Shown: positions 17,019 through 26,228 of the stretch, piece by piece | Numbering within the stretch: position 1 is the stretch's first letter | Layout: the number at the start of each line of letters is the position of its first letter | Translations under genes and position numbers: made by a program | Origin: Candidatus Aalborgicola danicus | Lineage (GTDB): Bacteria > Pseudomonadota > Gammaproteobacteria > Burkholderiales > Burkholderiaceae_C | Assembly (NCBI GenBank): GCA_016703945.1 | Contig: JADJBC010000002.1 | Coordinates: 434,001 to 498,000, forward strand | Direction of reading: 5' to 3' | Length of the DNA: 64,000 bases | The notes under the pieces: model-generated | The model's input: the letters and a program-made list of their open reading frames with translations, nothing else | Told to the model about the DNA's origin: nothing | Database searches by the model: none

Positions 17019-17972
17019 TTACAAGGCCAGGCGAGCTCGGGCAGCAGCGTATTCACGCTTGAGCTGCGCCACATAGTCCGCAGTGGACTGAACCTTGTTG
17101 ACGGCGCCAATGCCCTGTCCGCAGCCCCAGATGTCCTTCCAGGCTTTGGACTTGTCGCCGCCAAAATTCATCTTGCTGGGGTCGCTCTCGGGCAGGTTGG
17201 CCGGGTCCAACCCGGCAGCACGGATGCTGGGAGCCAGGTAGTTGCCGTGTACACCGGTAAACAGGTTGCTGTAGACGATATCGTCCGAGCCACTGTCCAC
17301 AATGGCCTGCTTGTAGGCGTCGGCCGCGCGGGCTTCGTCGGTGGCAATAAAGGCCGAGCCAATGTAGGCGAAGTCGGCTCCACACGCCTGCGCTGCCAGC
17401 ACAGCGTCGCCGGTGGCAATGGCACCGCTCAGGGCAATCGGTCCGTCAAACCACTGGCGTATTTCCTGCACCAGCGCAAACGGGCTCTTTACACCCGCAT
17501 GGCCCCCCGCGCCTGCAGCCACCGCGATCAGGCCATCGGCGCCTTTTTCAATCGCTTTGCGTGCATGTTTGTTGTTGATGACGTCGTGCAGCACCACGCC
17601 ACCGTAGCTGTGGGCGGCGGCGTTGATGTCTTCGCGCGCTCCCAGACTGGTGATGATGATGGGCACCTTGTATTTGACGCACATCGCCATGTCGTGCTCC
17701 AGGCGGTCGTTGCTTTTGTGCACGATCTGGTTAATGGCAAACGGCGCAGCGGGCGCATCGGGGTGGGCCGCGTTGTAGGTCGCCAACGCCTCGGTGATTT
17801 CGATCAGCCACTCTTCCAGCTGTTCGGCCGGCCGGGCGTTGAGTGCGGGCATAGAGCCCACCACGCCGGCAATACACTGGGCAATCACCAGCTTGGGGTT
17901 GCTGATGATGAACAGCGGCGAACCGATGACGGGAAACGGCAGACGGTCTAGAGGCGGGGGGAGTCTGGACAT
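17019..17972 (-). CDS. nitronate monooxygenase (2-nitropropane dioxygenase family)
   Basis: A 317-residue FMN-dependent TIM-barrel oxygenase that oxidises toxic alkyl nitronates. Signatures: LPFPVIGSPLFIISNPKLV at the N-terminus, IITSLG, AGAGGHAG (FMN phosphate loop), LSGAIATGDAVLAAQACGAD and YIGSAFIATDEA. The ATG follows AGGAA. A decayed partial copy of the same gene lies about 2.6 kb away at 14161. It is convergent with the rhodanese gene, and an R1 repeat separates it from the acyl-CoA dehydrogenase gene upstream. Confidence 0.92.
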   Translation of the reverse strand: MSRLPPPLDRLPFPVIGSPLFIISNPKLVIAQCIAGVVGSMPALNARPAEQLEEWLIEITEALATYNAAHPDAPAAPFAINQIVHKSNDRLEHDMAMCVKYKVPIIITSLGAREDINAAAHSYGGVVLHDVINNKHARKAIEKGADGLIAVAAGAGGHAGVKSPFALVQEIRQWFDGPIALSGAIATGDAVLAAQACGADFAYIGSAFIATDEARAADAYKQAIVDSGSDDIVYSNLFTGVHGNYLAPSIRAAGLDPANLPESDPSKMNFGGDKSKAWKDIWGCGQGIGAVNKVQSTADYVAQLKREYAAARARLAL

Positions 17973-18007
17973 GGAAATTCCTGTTGTGGGCCAAGAGATC
18001 TAAAGAA

Positions 18008-18070
18008 AAATCACCGCTAGCCCTCGTCGCTATTGCGTAAGCAGCTATTGATTTAGTAGCAATTGTGGTG
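18008..18070 (-). repeat. R1 dispersed repeat, intergenic copy
   Basis: Reverse-strand R1: ATTGCTACTAAATCAATAGC, then TGCTTACGCAATAGCGACG, then AGGGCTAGCGG. It nearly fills the gap between the acyl-CoA dehydrogenase stop and the nitronate monooxygenase start, inside what would otherwise look like one operon. Confidence 0.75.
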
Positions 18071-18081
18071 TGTGCTGAAAC

Positions 18082-19873
18082 TCAAAAAGCGTCCAGAGCC
18101 AGGGCTGTGACACTCTCTGCACCGTCAACAATGCTGTCGCGCATGCCACCGGCCTTGACCAGCAGATGGTCGGCATAGAAACGTGCGGTGGTGATCTTGG
18201 CCTGCATAAAAGCCACGTCGGTACCAGCGGCAATTTGCTCCTGCGCCACCAGCAGCGCGCGCGCCATTTGCCAACCGGCCATGACGTTGCCGGCCAACAT
18301 CAGGTAGGGCACGCTGCCCGCAAACACCGCGTTGGGGCTGGCCTTCGTATTGCCAGCGACAAAGTTCACCACGTCGACAAAGGCCTCGCGCGCGTCCTTC
18401 AGGCGCTTGGCCACCGCCAGTGCGTCAGGCGTGCCGCTCTTGATCAACTCGGCCTCGGTGCCTTCAATTTGCACTGCCAGCAGCTTTGCCACTCTGGCCA
18501 CCATCGCGCGAGGTCTTGCGGCCCACCAGGTCATTGGCCTGGATGGCGGTGGTGCCTTCGTAGATGGTCAAAATCTTGGCATCGCGGTAGTACTGGGCCA
18601 CGCCGGTTTCTTCGATAAAGCCCATGCCGCCGTGCACCTGCACGGCCAGCGAAGTGACCTCCAGGCTCATCTCGGTGCTGTAGCCCTTGACCAAAGGGAC
18701 CATGAACTCGTAGAAGGTCTGGTTGACCTTTCGGGTTTCCGCGTCCGGGTGGTGGTGGGCCGCGTCGTAGGCGCTAGCTGCCACACTGGACATGGCACGG
18801 CAGCCTTCCACATAGGCGCGCATGGTCATCAGCATGCGGCGCACATCGGGGTGGTGGATGATGGAGGCGCCGGCCGCCACCGAACCATCGACCGGGCGGC
18901 TTTGCACGCGCTCGCGCGAGAAACGCACTGCGGTCTGATAAGCCTGCTCGGCAATCGCAATGCCCTGCACCCCCACACCGTAGCGGGCGGCGTTCATCAT
19001 GATGAACATGTATTCCAGGCCGCGGTTTTCCTGACCAACCAAATATCCAACGGCGCCACCATGGTCACCAAACTGCAGCACGGCGGTGGGGCTGGCCTTG
19101 ATACCCATTTTGTGTTCGATGGAGACGCAGTGCACGTCATTGCGCGCACCCAGTGAGCCATCCTTGTTGACCATGAATTTGGGCACGACAAACAGGCTGA
19201 TGCCCTTGACGCCTTCGGGCGCGCCCTGCACACGGGCCAGCACCAGGTGGATGATGTTCTCGGCCATGTCGTGCTCACCCCAGGTGATGAAGATCTTGGT
19301 GCCAAAAATCTTGAATGTGCCATCGGGCTGCGGCTCGGCGCGGGTGCGCACTGCTGCCAGATCGCTGCCGGCCTGGGGCTCGGTCAGGTTCATGGTGCCG
19401 GTCCACTTGCCGGCCACCAGGTTTTCCAGGTAGGTGGCCTTGAGTTCGTCGGAGCCGGCGGTCAGCAGGGCTTCGATGGCACCATCGCTGAGCAGCGGGC
19501 ACAGGGCGAAGCTCATATTGGCCGAGTTCTGCATTTCGCCACAGGCGGCGCCAATGGTTTTGGGCAAACCCTGGCCGCCATATTCCGCCGGGTGCTGCAG
19601 CCCTTGCCAGCCACCTTCGGTAAATTGTTTAAAGGCTTCCTTGAAACCTGGGGTGGCGGTGACGACTCCATCTTTCCAGCTTGAAGGATTTTTGTCGCCC
19701 TCCCAGTTCAAAGGCGCGAGCACCCCTTCGTTGAATTTGGCGGCTTCTTCGAGCACCGCTTGTGCCGTATCCAGACCCGCGTCCTCGAAACCGGGAATCT
19801 GTGCAATCTGGTCAATCTTGGCCAGGTGCTGGATGTTGAACAACATGTCTTTGACGGGGGCGACGTAACTCAT
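18082..19873 (-). pseudogene. acyl-CoA dehydrogenase, interrupted by one frameshift
   Basis: FAD acyl-CoA dehydrogenase of the long (about 597 codons) type that takes electrons to ETF. From the ATG at 19873 (MSYVAPVKDMLFN) the frame runs through TGTMNLTEPQAGSDLAAV, FITWGEHD and the catalytic YEGTTAIQANDLVGRK, then changes at about 18495-18505 and would stop at 18464. The rest continues in the next frame as RVAKLLAVQIEGTEAEL to the stop at 18082. About one extra base sits near GGTGGCCAGAGTGGC. All motifs on both sides are intact, so either the mutation is recent or it is a sequencing indel. The gene is downstream of etfB and etfA. Confidence 0.85.
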
Positions 19874-19963
19874 GGGACACCTTCGGAATGGGTGAGAAAA
19901 GCAATTGAAACAAACAAACGAAAAAAAAGGGCATCGCACGCGATGCCCTGTTCGGCTTGGCCT

Positions 19964-20896
19964 TTACAGCGCCGCCACAAGCTCTGGAACGGCCACAAAC
20001 AGGTCGGCCTCCAGGCCGTAGTCGGCCACACTGAAGATCGGGGCTTCGGGGTCTTTGTTGATGGCCACAATGACTTTGCTGTCTTTCATGCCGGCCAAGT
20101 GCTGGATGGCCCCGCTGATGCCAGCGGCGATGTACAGCTGGGGCGCGACGATCTTGCCGGTCTGGCCCACTTGCCAGTCGTTGGGCGCATAACCTGCGTC
20201 CACGGCCGCGCGGGATGCACCCAATGCAGCGCCCAGCTTGTCGGCCAGCGGGGTCATGACGTCCATGAACTTTTCGCTGGAGCCCAGAGCCCGGCCACCG
20301 GAGACGATGATCTTGGCGGCGGTCAGTTCGGGGCGGTCGTTCTTGGCGATTTCAGAACCGACAAAAGTGGCCTGCGCGCTGGCACCCACGGCCGTCAGCA
20401 CCTCCACCGCGGCGCTGCCGCCGGTAGCAGCGGCGGGGTCGAACCCGGTGGTGCGCACGGTCAGTACTTTCGTGGCGTCCTGGCTTTGCACGGTGGCGAT
20501 GGCGTTGCCGGCGTAAATGGGGCGCTCAAAGGTGTCGGCACTGTCGACCTTGGTGATGTCGGAGATTTGACCGACGTCCAACTTGGCAGCCACGCGGGGT
20601 GCCACGTTCTTGCCCGATGCGGTAGCAGCAAACAGGATGTGGCTGTAGCTGGCGGCCACGGCAACGACCTGAGCGGCCACGTTTTCGGCCAAGCCGTGGG
20701 CAAAGCCATCCGCGTCAGCGTGCAGCACTTTGGCAACGCCAGCGATTTGCGCGGCGGCTGCAGCGGCAGCACCGGCATTGCTGCCCGCTACCAGTACATG
20801 CACGTCACCACCACATTGCAGGGCGGCGGTGATGGTGTTGAATGTTGCACCCTTGATGGATGTGTTGTCGTGCTCAGCAATAACGAGAGATGTCAT
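19964..20896 (-). CDS. etfA: electron transfer flavoprotein alpha subunit
   Basis: EtfA/FixB, 310 residues, the FAD-carrying half of ETF that passes electrons from acyl-CoA dehydrogenases to ETF-ubiquinone oxidoreductase. The N-terminal alpha/beta domain begins [10 protein letters not shown]; the C-terminal FAD domain contains [39 protein letters not shown] and [20 protein letters not shown], then PIFSVADYG. The start follows AAGGA. It lies between etfB and the frameshifted acyl-CoA dehydrogenase, 90 bases upstream of the latter, on one strand. A copy of repeat R3 separates it from etfB. Confidence 0.96.
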   Translation of the reverse strand: MTSLVIAEHDNTSIKGATFNTITAALQCGGDVHVLVAGSNAGAAAAAAAQIAGVAKVLHADADGFAHGLAENVAAQVVAVAASYSHILFAATASGKNVAPRVAAKLDVGQISDITKVDSADTFERPIYAGNAIATVQSQDATKVLTVRTTGFDPAAATGGSAAVEVLTAVGASAQATFVGSEIAKNDRPELTAAKIIVSGGRALGSSEKFMDVMTPLADKLGAALGASRAAVDAGYAPNDWQVGQTGKIVAPQLYIAAGISGAIQHLAGMKDSKVIVAINKDPEAPIFSVADYGLEADLFVAVPELVAAL

Positions 20897-20914
20897 TTTG
20901 GGTCCTTTTGATCG

Positions 20915-20966
20915 GTTGAGGACAGAGCTTGCGCGCTTCGCGTCGCTGCGGTCTGTCCCGCAAATA
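20915..20966. repeat. R3 repeat between etfB and etfA
   Basis: GGTTGAGGACAGAGC, then GCGCTTCGCG, then GGTCTGTCCCGCAA: an inverted-repeat element with outer arms GGACAGA / TCTGTCC. Comparable copies lie at 32037-32086 and 40018-40072, where the arms read GGTCAGA / TCTGACC. Here it would form a hairpin within the etfBA transcript. Confidence 0.55.
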
Positions 20967-20967
20967 C

Positions 20968-21717
20968 TCAGATTACCTTTGCTTCTGTTTTCAACTTCGC
21001 AACAAGAGTCGCCACGTCCGGCACCTTGATACCGGCGCTGCGCTTGGGCGGCTCGACCACTTTCAGAGTCTTGATGCGGGGGGTCACGTCAACGCCCAGG
21101 GCTTCGGGTGTGAAGGTTTCGAGCGGCTTCTTCTTGGCCTTCATGATGTTGGGCAGCGTCACATAGCGGGGCTCGTTCAGGCGCAGGTCGGTGGTGATGA
21201 CGGCGGGCAGCGTCAACGACACGGTTTCCGATCCACCGTCCACTTCGCGGGTGATGTTGGCCTTGCCGTCCACGATTTCGACCTTGCTGGCAAAAGTTCC
21301 CTGGGGCAGATCGGCCAGCGCGGCCAGCATCTGGCCGGTCTGGTTGCAGTCGTCATCAATCGCTTGTTTGCCCAGGATGATCAGGCCAGGTTGTTCCTTG
21401 TCGATCAGGGCCTTGAGCAGCTTGGCCACGGCCAGAGGCTGCAGTTCGACCGCGGTTTCCACCAGGATGGCGCGGTCGGCGCCGATGGCCATGGCGGTGC
21501 GCAGGGTTTCCTGGCACTGGGTCACGCCGCAGGAGACGGCGATGACTTCGGTTACCACGCCCTTTTCCTTCAGACGCACAGCCTCTTCGATGGCAATTTC
21601 GTCAAAAGGGTTCATGCTCATCTTGACGTTGGCGATATCGACGCCGCTGCCGTCGGACTTGACCCGAACCTTCACGTTGTAATCGACCACGCGTTTTACG
21701 CTTACCAGGACTTTCAT
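20968..21717 (-). CDS. etfB: electron transfer flavoprotein beta subunit
   Basis: EtfB/FixA, 249 residues, partner of EtfA with the AMP site. It starts [19 protein letters not shown], and the family stretch [19 protein letters not shown] follows; later come [20 protein letters not shown] and [19 protein letters not shown], which is the strongly conserved C-terminal recognition-loop region. The ATG follows GGAG. It is the first gene of the etfB-etfA-acd transcription unit. A 16-base palindrome upstream at 21756 is a candidate operator. Confidence 0.96.
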   Translation of the reverse strand: MKVLVSVKRVVDYNVKVRVKSDGSGVDIANVKMSMNPFDEIAIEEAVRLKEKGVVTEVIAVSCGVTQCQETLRTAMAIGADRAILVETAVELQPLAVAKLLKALIDKEQPGLIILGKQAIDDDCNQTGQMLAALADLPQGTFASKVEIVDGKANITREVDGGSETVSLTLPAVITTDLRLNEPRYVTLPNIMKAKKKPLETFTPEALGVDVTPRIKTLKVVEPPKRSAGIKVPDVATLVAKLKTEAKVI

Positions 21718-21755
21718 TGCTTGCGCTCCAGATGGTTACAAAATGCTTTCTTTAC

Positions 21756-21771
21756 TTGACGTACACGTCAA
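21756..21771. promoter_or_regulatory. palindromic operator candidate upstream of etfB
   Basis: TTGACGT-AC-ACGTCAA is a 7+2+7 inverted repeat 39 bases before the etfB start. Its form fits a TetR-type regulator of fatty-acid or branched-chain acyl-CoA degradation, which is consistent with the genes it precedes. The regulator itself is not in the window next to it. Confidence 0.5.
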
Positions 21772-21915
21772 CTACCCGATTCTATGCCGGGGCGCCATAA
21801 CCGACGTCACCCAGATGACCTAAATCGCAGGGTTTAAAAAATAGAACGATCGTGCTTTTTTTAAATTATAACCCCACAATCGAACTGCGCAAGCTCCAGC
21901 TTTCACCTGTGGGAA

Positions 21916-23196
21916 TCAACGGCTGTGGATCACGCGCTGCGGGAACGGAATCTCGATTTGGTTGGCCCGCAATGCCGCAAGAATAGCCCGATTGACGTCC
22001 GAACGCAGGTTCATCTGGCCGTTCTGCAAGTCGCCGAGCCAGTAGCCCACAGTGAATTCCAGTCCATCCGCCCCGAACGAGGACAGGAAGACCGCCGGTC
22101 CGGGGTCCCGCAGTACCCGCTCCTGGGCCAGCGCTGCACGCAGCAAGATTTCGGAAACCTGCTCCACATTGCTGTCATAGGCGACCGACACAGTGGTTGT
22201 CTGGTGCACGTGTGAATCGGCCAATGACAGGTTCTCCACCCGGCTGGTAATCAGCATTTCATTGGGCACAATGGACTCCCGCCCGGCCTGCGAACGCACC
22301 ACGGTGTAGCGGGCGTTGATCTGGGTGATGATGCCTTCGAAGTTGTCCACCCGCACACTGTCACCAATACGCATGCTGCGCTCGGCCAGGATCACGAAGC
22401 CGCTAATGTAGTTGGCCGCCAGCTTTTGCAGGCCAAAACCAATGCCCACGCCGACCGCGCCACCCAGCACCGACAGGGCCGTAAGGTCTATACCCACAGC
22501 GGACAACGCCAGCATCACGCCCACAAACATCAGCAAAGCCCGTGTCGCGTTACTGACGGCTTTGCGCAACGACAGCTCACCTCCGGTGGCCGAGCGCAGC
22601 AAACGCGTCTCCAGCGCGGCCGATATCCACAGCGTGATGATCAGCACGGCACCGGCCGTCAGCATGCCTTCAATCATGGTGCGCACCGACAGCGAGGTCG
22701 CGCCTACCTTCCAGGTGATCTGGTCCAGCTCATTGAGCACCACCGGCAACAGGCCGCTGACCCACAACACCATGGCCGCCCAGGCCACCCACGATATGGT
22801 GTGCTCCAGCGAACGTGCCCAGCGCGCCTCGGCAAAGGCCACATTGAGTACCTTGACCCCCACCCGTATGACGACCAGCGCCACCAGCACCGGTATCACC
22901 ACCTTGAAAACCGCCACCGTGGCCAGCTTCTCCAGAAACGACCGTGCCACATAGCCCAGACACAACAACACCAGTGGGAACAAAACCCCATCCACGGAGC
23001 GCCGACCAAACCAGATGGAGCGTGCATCGGCGCCCCCCAGCGCCCGGCGCACCACGGCCACCACGGCCCAGGCCAGTGCCACACAAATCGCCAGCGCCAG
23101 CAACTCCACCAGTACCGTCGGTCGGGTAAAGGCCGTCAACCAGCCTTCGAGATCATCAATCGGCTTGGGTGCCGCGGCATGGACGGCACCGGCCAT
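21916..23196 (-). CDS. MscS-family mechanosensitive ion channel
   Basis: A 426-residue inner-membrane channel of the small-conductance mechanosensitive class. Several hydrophobic helices come first; the pore-lining helix and beta domain are recognisable in LTALSVLGGAVGVGIGFGL followed by QKLAANYISGFVILAERSMR, then IGDSVRVDNFEGIITQINAR and the RESIVPNEMLI segment typical of MscS. The C-terminal alpha/beta vestibule is complete. The ATG shares one base with the stop of the upstream deacetylase-like gene (TAATG). It should act as an osmotic safety valve. Confidence 0.9.
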   Translation of the reverse strand: MAGAVHAAAPKPIDDLEGWLTAFTRPTVLVELLALAICVALAWAVVAVVRRALGGADARSIWFGRRSVDGVLFPLVLLCLGYVARSFLEKLATVAVFKVVIPVLVALVVIRVGVKVLNVAFAEARWARSLEHTISWVAWAAMVLWVSGLLPVVLNELDQITWKVGATSLSVRTMIEGMLTAGAVLIITLWISAALETRLLRSATGGELSLRKAVSNATRALLMFVGVMLALSAVGIDLTALSVLGGAVGVGIGFGLQKLAANYISGFVILAERSMRIGDSVRVDNFEGIITQINARYTVVRSQAGRESIVPNEMLITSRVENLSLADSHVHQTTTVSVAYDSNVEQVSEILLRAALAQERVLRDPGPAVFLSSFGADGLEFTVGYWLGDLQNGQMNLRSDVNRAILAALRANQIEIPFPQRVIHSR

Positions 23197-24149
23197 TACA
23201 GATCCGCCAGCACGCGAATGTGGGCTTCCACGCTCAGGGCCAGGGCGTCGAGGTTGTAGCCACCCTCCAGGCAGGACACGATGCGCCCTTTGGCATGGCG
23301 CTGTGCCACTTCTTTGATTCGTTGGGTGATCCAGGCATAGTCGCCCTCCACCAGACCCATTTGACCCATGTCGTCAGCGCGGTGGGCATCAAAACCGGCA
23401 CTGATGAAAATCATCTCGGGCCGGTAGGCCTCCAGCCGGGGCAACCAATGCGCCGTGATCAGCTCCCGCACTTCGGGGCCTTTGGTGTAGGCCGGCACCG
23501 GCACGTTGACAAGGTTGCTGGCATTGGAGCGCGAACCGCCCTGTGGATAAAACGGATGCTGAAAAAAACTGACCATCAGAATGCGCTGGTCACCGGCCAC
23601 GATGTGTTCTGTGCCGTTGCCGTGGTGCACATCAAAGTCCACAATGGCGACGCGCTTGAGGCCATGGCGCTCCAGCGCATACCGCGCAGCAACCGCGACA
23701 TTGTTGAAAAAACAAAAACCCATGGCCTGGTTGCGGCAGGCATGGTGGCCTGGTGGACGTATGGCACAGAACGCGTTTTCCATCTCGCCCGCCATCACCG
23801 CATCGGTGGCCGCAATGGCCGCACCGGCAGCGCTCAGGGACGCATCCCAAGTGTGGACATTCATCGAGGTGTCCGGGTCGATCTGTGCATGACTGGGACC
23901 GCCCGCCTGGATCTCCTCGCGCAGGCCGTCAGTGAGCCCGCGCAGGGCAGCCACATGCATGCGGTCATGGGCCAACTCAATATCGGATACAGGCGCCGGG
24001 GGCGCCTCACGCCGTTCCAGCGCATCGCGAACGCCGCTGACCAGCAACTGGTTTTCAATCGCGTCGAGCCGTTCGGGGCATTCGGGGTGCCCAGCGCCCA
24101 TCTCGTGTTTCCAGCAATCGGGGTGGGTAAAGTATCCGGTCTTGTTCAC
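23196..24149 (-). CDS. histone-deacetylase-family hydrolase (acetylpolyamine amidohydrolase-like)
   Basis: A 317-residue zinc amidohydrolase of the arginase/deacetylase fold. Catalytic landmarks: AIRPPGHHACRNQAMGFCFF with the tandem histidines, VAIVDFDVHHGNGTEHI with the zinc aspartate and histidine, and FISAGFDAHRADD with the second zinc aspartate; GGYNLDAL supplies the C-terminal loop. Bacterial members deacetylate polyamines or small metabolites; there is no histone substrate. The start is probably GTG at 24149, with an adjacent in-frame TTG. It is co-transcribed with the overlapping MscS gene and divergent from moxR. Confidence 0.88.
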   Translation of the reverse strand: MNKTGYFTHPDCWKHEMGAGHPECPERLDAIENQLLVSGVRDALERREAPPAPVSDIELAHDRMHVAALRGLTDGLREEIQAGGPSHAQIDPDTSMNVHTWDASLSAAGAAIAATDAVMAGEMENAFCAIRPPGHHACRNQAMGFCFFNNVAVAARYALERHGLKRVAIVDFDVHHGNGTEHIVAGDQRILMVSFFQHPFYPQGGSRSNASNLVNVPVPAYTKGPEVRELITAHWLPRLEAYRPEMIFISAGFDAHRADDMGQMGLVEGDYAWITQRIKEVAQRHAKGRIVSCLEGGYNLDALALSVEAHIRVLADL

Positions 24150-24190
24150 CAATACACTCGCAAATCAAAATTTTCGGGTAACGTCCTGAC

Positions 24191-25111
24191 ATGGACGCAC
24201 AAAACAAACTCAAATCCCTGCTCGACCAGCTTAACACGGTGATTGTGGGCAAATCGGCACAAATCCAGGATTGCGTGGCCTGCCTGCTCGCCGGTGGTCA
24301 CCTGTTGATCGACGACGTGCCCGGCGTCGGCAAGACCACACTGGCCCACGCCCTGGCCCGCACCTTTGGCCTGCAATTCTCGCGGGTGCAGTTCACCTCG
24401 GACCTGATGCCCAGTGACTTGTCCGGCGTATCCATCTACGAGCGCGGCAAAGAGGCCTTTGTGTTCCACCCCGGCCCCATTTTTGCCCAGGTGCTGCTGG
24501 CCGACGAAATCAACCGCGCCAGCCCCAAGACGCAAAGCGCCCTGCTGGAAGCCATGGAAGAAAAGCAGGTCACCATCGAAGGTGAAACACGGCCCCTGCC
24601 GCTGCCTTTTTTTGTGATCGCCACCCAGAACCCGCTGGACCAGGTAGGCACCTATGCCCTGCCCGAATCTCAGATGGACCGTTTTTTGATGCGCATTTCG
24701 CTCGGCTACCCGGACCGCCTGGCCGAACGCGAGTTGTTGTCGGGGCTGGACCGCCGCGACATTGTGGAGCGCCTGCCAAGCCTGTTGTCACAGGACGAAT
24801 TGGAACAACTCCAGCAGCAGGTGCTGGCCGTCCACGCCGCAGGACCCTTGCTGGACTATGTGCAGGACCTGATTGCCGCCACCCGTTCGGGGCAGTGGTT
24901 TTTGCAGGGCCTCTCGCCGCGCGCCGGCATTGCCGTCGTGCGGGCCGCCAAGGCACAGGCCCTGCTCAGTGGCCGCGACTATGTGGCGCCCGACGATGTA
25001 CAAGCCATGCTGCCGCAAACCATCGCCCACCGGCTGATCCCGGTTGGCGACTCCGGGCGCGGTTCCGTCGAGCAAGTCCGCGCCATGCTGGCGGCTGTGC
25101 CTCTTCCATGA
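24191..25111 (+). CDS. MoxR-family AAA+ ATPase
   Basis: A 306-residue AAA+ chaperone-like ATPase of the MoxR group. Walker A is DDVPGVGKTTLAHALA, Walker B is VLLADEINRASPKTQSALLE, sensor 1 is FVIATQNPLDQVGTYALPE, and the lid follows with GASPRAG-like LSPRAGIAVVRAAKAQAL. MoxR proteins assemble or activate von Willebrand-type and DUF58 partners. It is first of a tightly packed operon: moxR, DUF58 gene, transglutaminase gene, mltB, SPOR gene. Confidence 0.93.
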   Translation: MDAQNKLKSLLDQLNTVIVGKSAQIQDCVACLLAGGHLLIDDVPGVGKTTLAHALARTFGLQFSRVQFTSDLMPSDLSGVSIYERGKEAFVFHPGPIFAQVLLADEINRASPKTQSALLEAMEEKQVTIEGETRPLPLPFFVIATQNPLDQVGTYALPESQMDRFLMRISLGYPDRLAERELLSGLDRRDIVERLPSLLSQDELEQLQQQVLAVHAAGPLLDYVQDLIAATRSGQWFLQGLSPRAGIAVVRAAKAQALLSGRDYVAPDDVQAMLPQTIAHRLIPVGDSGRGSVEQVRAMLAAVPLP

Positions 25112-25118
25112 CTGGGGC

Positions 25119-26228
25119 ATGGCCATGAGCGCCGCCGGGCCGCCCCAAGGCGCGATGGCCCCCTCGGGGGGCAGCGCAGTACGCGAAGCGACAAGCGTGG
25201 GGGCTCCGCTTTCTGCCGGTTCCACGGGAGCCCGCGTATGGAATCCCGTCACGCTGGTGCAGGCGCGCTTTCAGCGCTGGTGGCAGGCCCGCCTGCCGTT
25301 GCGCGACAGCATCACGCTGACCCAGCGCAACGTCTACATCCTGCCCACCCGACCTGGTTTTATGCTGGGTATCACGCTGCTGGTGCTGCTGATTGCCTCG
25401 ATCAACTTCCAGCTCAACCTGGGTTATGTACTGACCTTTTTGCTGACCGGCAGCGCCGTCGTCGGCATGCATGTGTGCCACGGCACGCTGCGCGGTATCA
25501 CTATGAATTTGGTAGCACCAGAGCCTCAATTCGCCGGGGCTAGCGTCACAATTGGTGTCAACCTGTTAAGCCAACGGCGCAGCCCGCGTTACGGAATAGG
25601 CCTGGCCGTGCTGGGAACCGAGCACTGGAGTTGGACTGATGTTCCCGCCCAAGGCAGTGCCAAGGTGCAGGTGGCTTTCCAGCCACCTCGGCGCGGCTTG
25701 CACCCGGTGCCGGCGTTAACCGCAGAGACCCGCTTTCCGCTGGGCACATTCAGGGTATGGACCGTGTGGCGCCCGGCCGCCAAGGTGCTGGTGTACCCGG
25801 CAGCCGAATTGCACCCGCCGCCCTTGCCTCCAGGGGAGCCGCGCGCTGGAGGTGCCGCCGCAGTGCAACGCCAAAGCACCGGCGAATTTGACGGCATCCG
25901 GGCCTACCGGCGTGGCGATCCGCTGAAACTGGTAGTCTGGAAAAAGACCGCCAAATCCGACACCCTGGTCAGCCGCGATGCCCTGCAGGTACAACGATTT
26001 GAGCTTTGGCTGGACCTCGCCCACACCGGTGTTGCCGGTGCCAGCGCCGGACCGACCGGTGGTGGTGGTGCGGCCTTTGAACGGGCGTTGTCGCGCTTGT
26101 GCGCCTGGGTGCTGATGGCCGACAAACAGGGCCTGCAGTACGGTCTGCGGTTGCAGGGACAGGAAATTGCGCCGGGCCATGGCGAAGCCCACAAGAAAAA
26201 CTGCCTGCAGGCATTGGCGGTTACATGA
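25119..26228 (+). CDS. DUF58 domain protein (MoxR partner) with repeat-derived N-terminus
   Basis: A 369-residue membrane protein. Two closely spaced hydrophobic helices (MLGITLLVLLIASINFQLNL, then a second ending GSAVVGMHV) are followed by a soluble region and the DUF58 signature STGEFDGIRAYRRGDPLKLV, then WKKTAKSDTLVSRD. DUF58 proteins resemble von Willebrand domains and act with MoxR. The start is the ATG at 25119 (or 25125), seven bases after the moxR stop. The first 40 or so residues are not family-like: codons from 25137 to 25207 are a copy of repeat R2. Part of the central domain (25499-25552) overlaps an R1 copy. Confidence 0.85.
   Translation: MAMSAAGPPQGAMAPSGGSAVREATSVGAPLSAGSTGARVWNPVTLVQARFQRWWQARLPLRDSITLTQRNVYILPTRPGFMLGITLLVLLIASINFQLNLGYVLTFLLTGSAVVGMHVCHGTLRGITMNLVAPEPQFAGASVTIGVNLLSQRRSPRYGIGLAVLGTEHWSWTDVPAQGSAKVQVAFQPPRRGLHPVPALTAETRFPLGTFRVWTVWRPAAKVLVYPAAELHPPPLPPGEPRAGGAAAVQRQSTGEFDGIRAYRRGDPLKLVVWKKTAKSDTLVSRDALQVQRFELWLDLAHTGVAGASAGPTGGGGAAFERALSRLCAWVLMADKQGLQYGLRLQGQEIAPGHGEAHKKNCLQALAVT
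25137..25207 (+). repeat. R2 repeat inside the DUF58 coding sequence
   Basis: GGGCCGCCCCAAGG, then GGCCCCCTCGGGGGGCAGCG, then AGTACGCGAAGCG, then AAGCGTGGGGGCT. It aligns over about 70 bases with 34940-35012 on the other strand inside comEC. It encodes AGPPQGAMAP, then GSAVREATSVGA. Confidence 0.8.
25499..25552 (+). repeat. R1-like repeat inside the DUF58 coding sequence
   Basis: CTATGAATTTGGTAGC, then CCTCAATTCGCCGGGGCTAG. The spacing and the 3' end fit R1, though the centre is diverged. It is read in frame as MNLVAPEPQFAGAS. Confidence 0.5.

Noticed and set aside
21820..21890. AT-rich palindrome TTTAAAAAA...TTTTTTTAAA between the MscS and etfB genes as a terminator
   Set aside because: The stem is only A-T pairs, and it lies upstream of etfB and downstream of nothing transcribed toward it with certainty; it may simply be promoter DNA.
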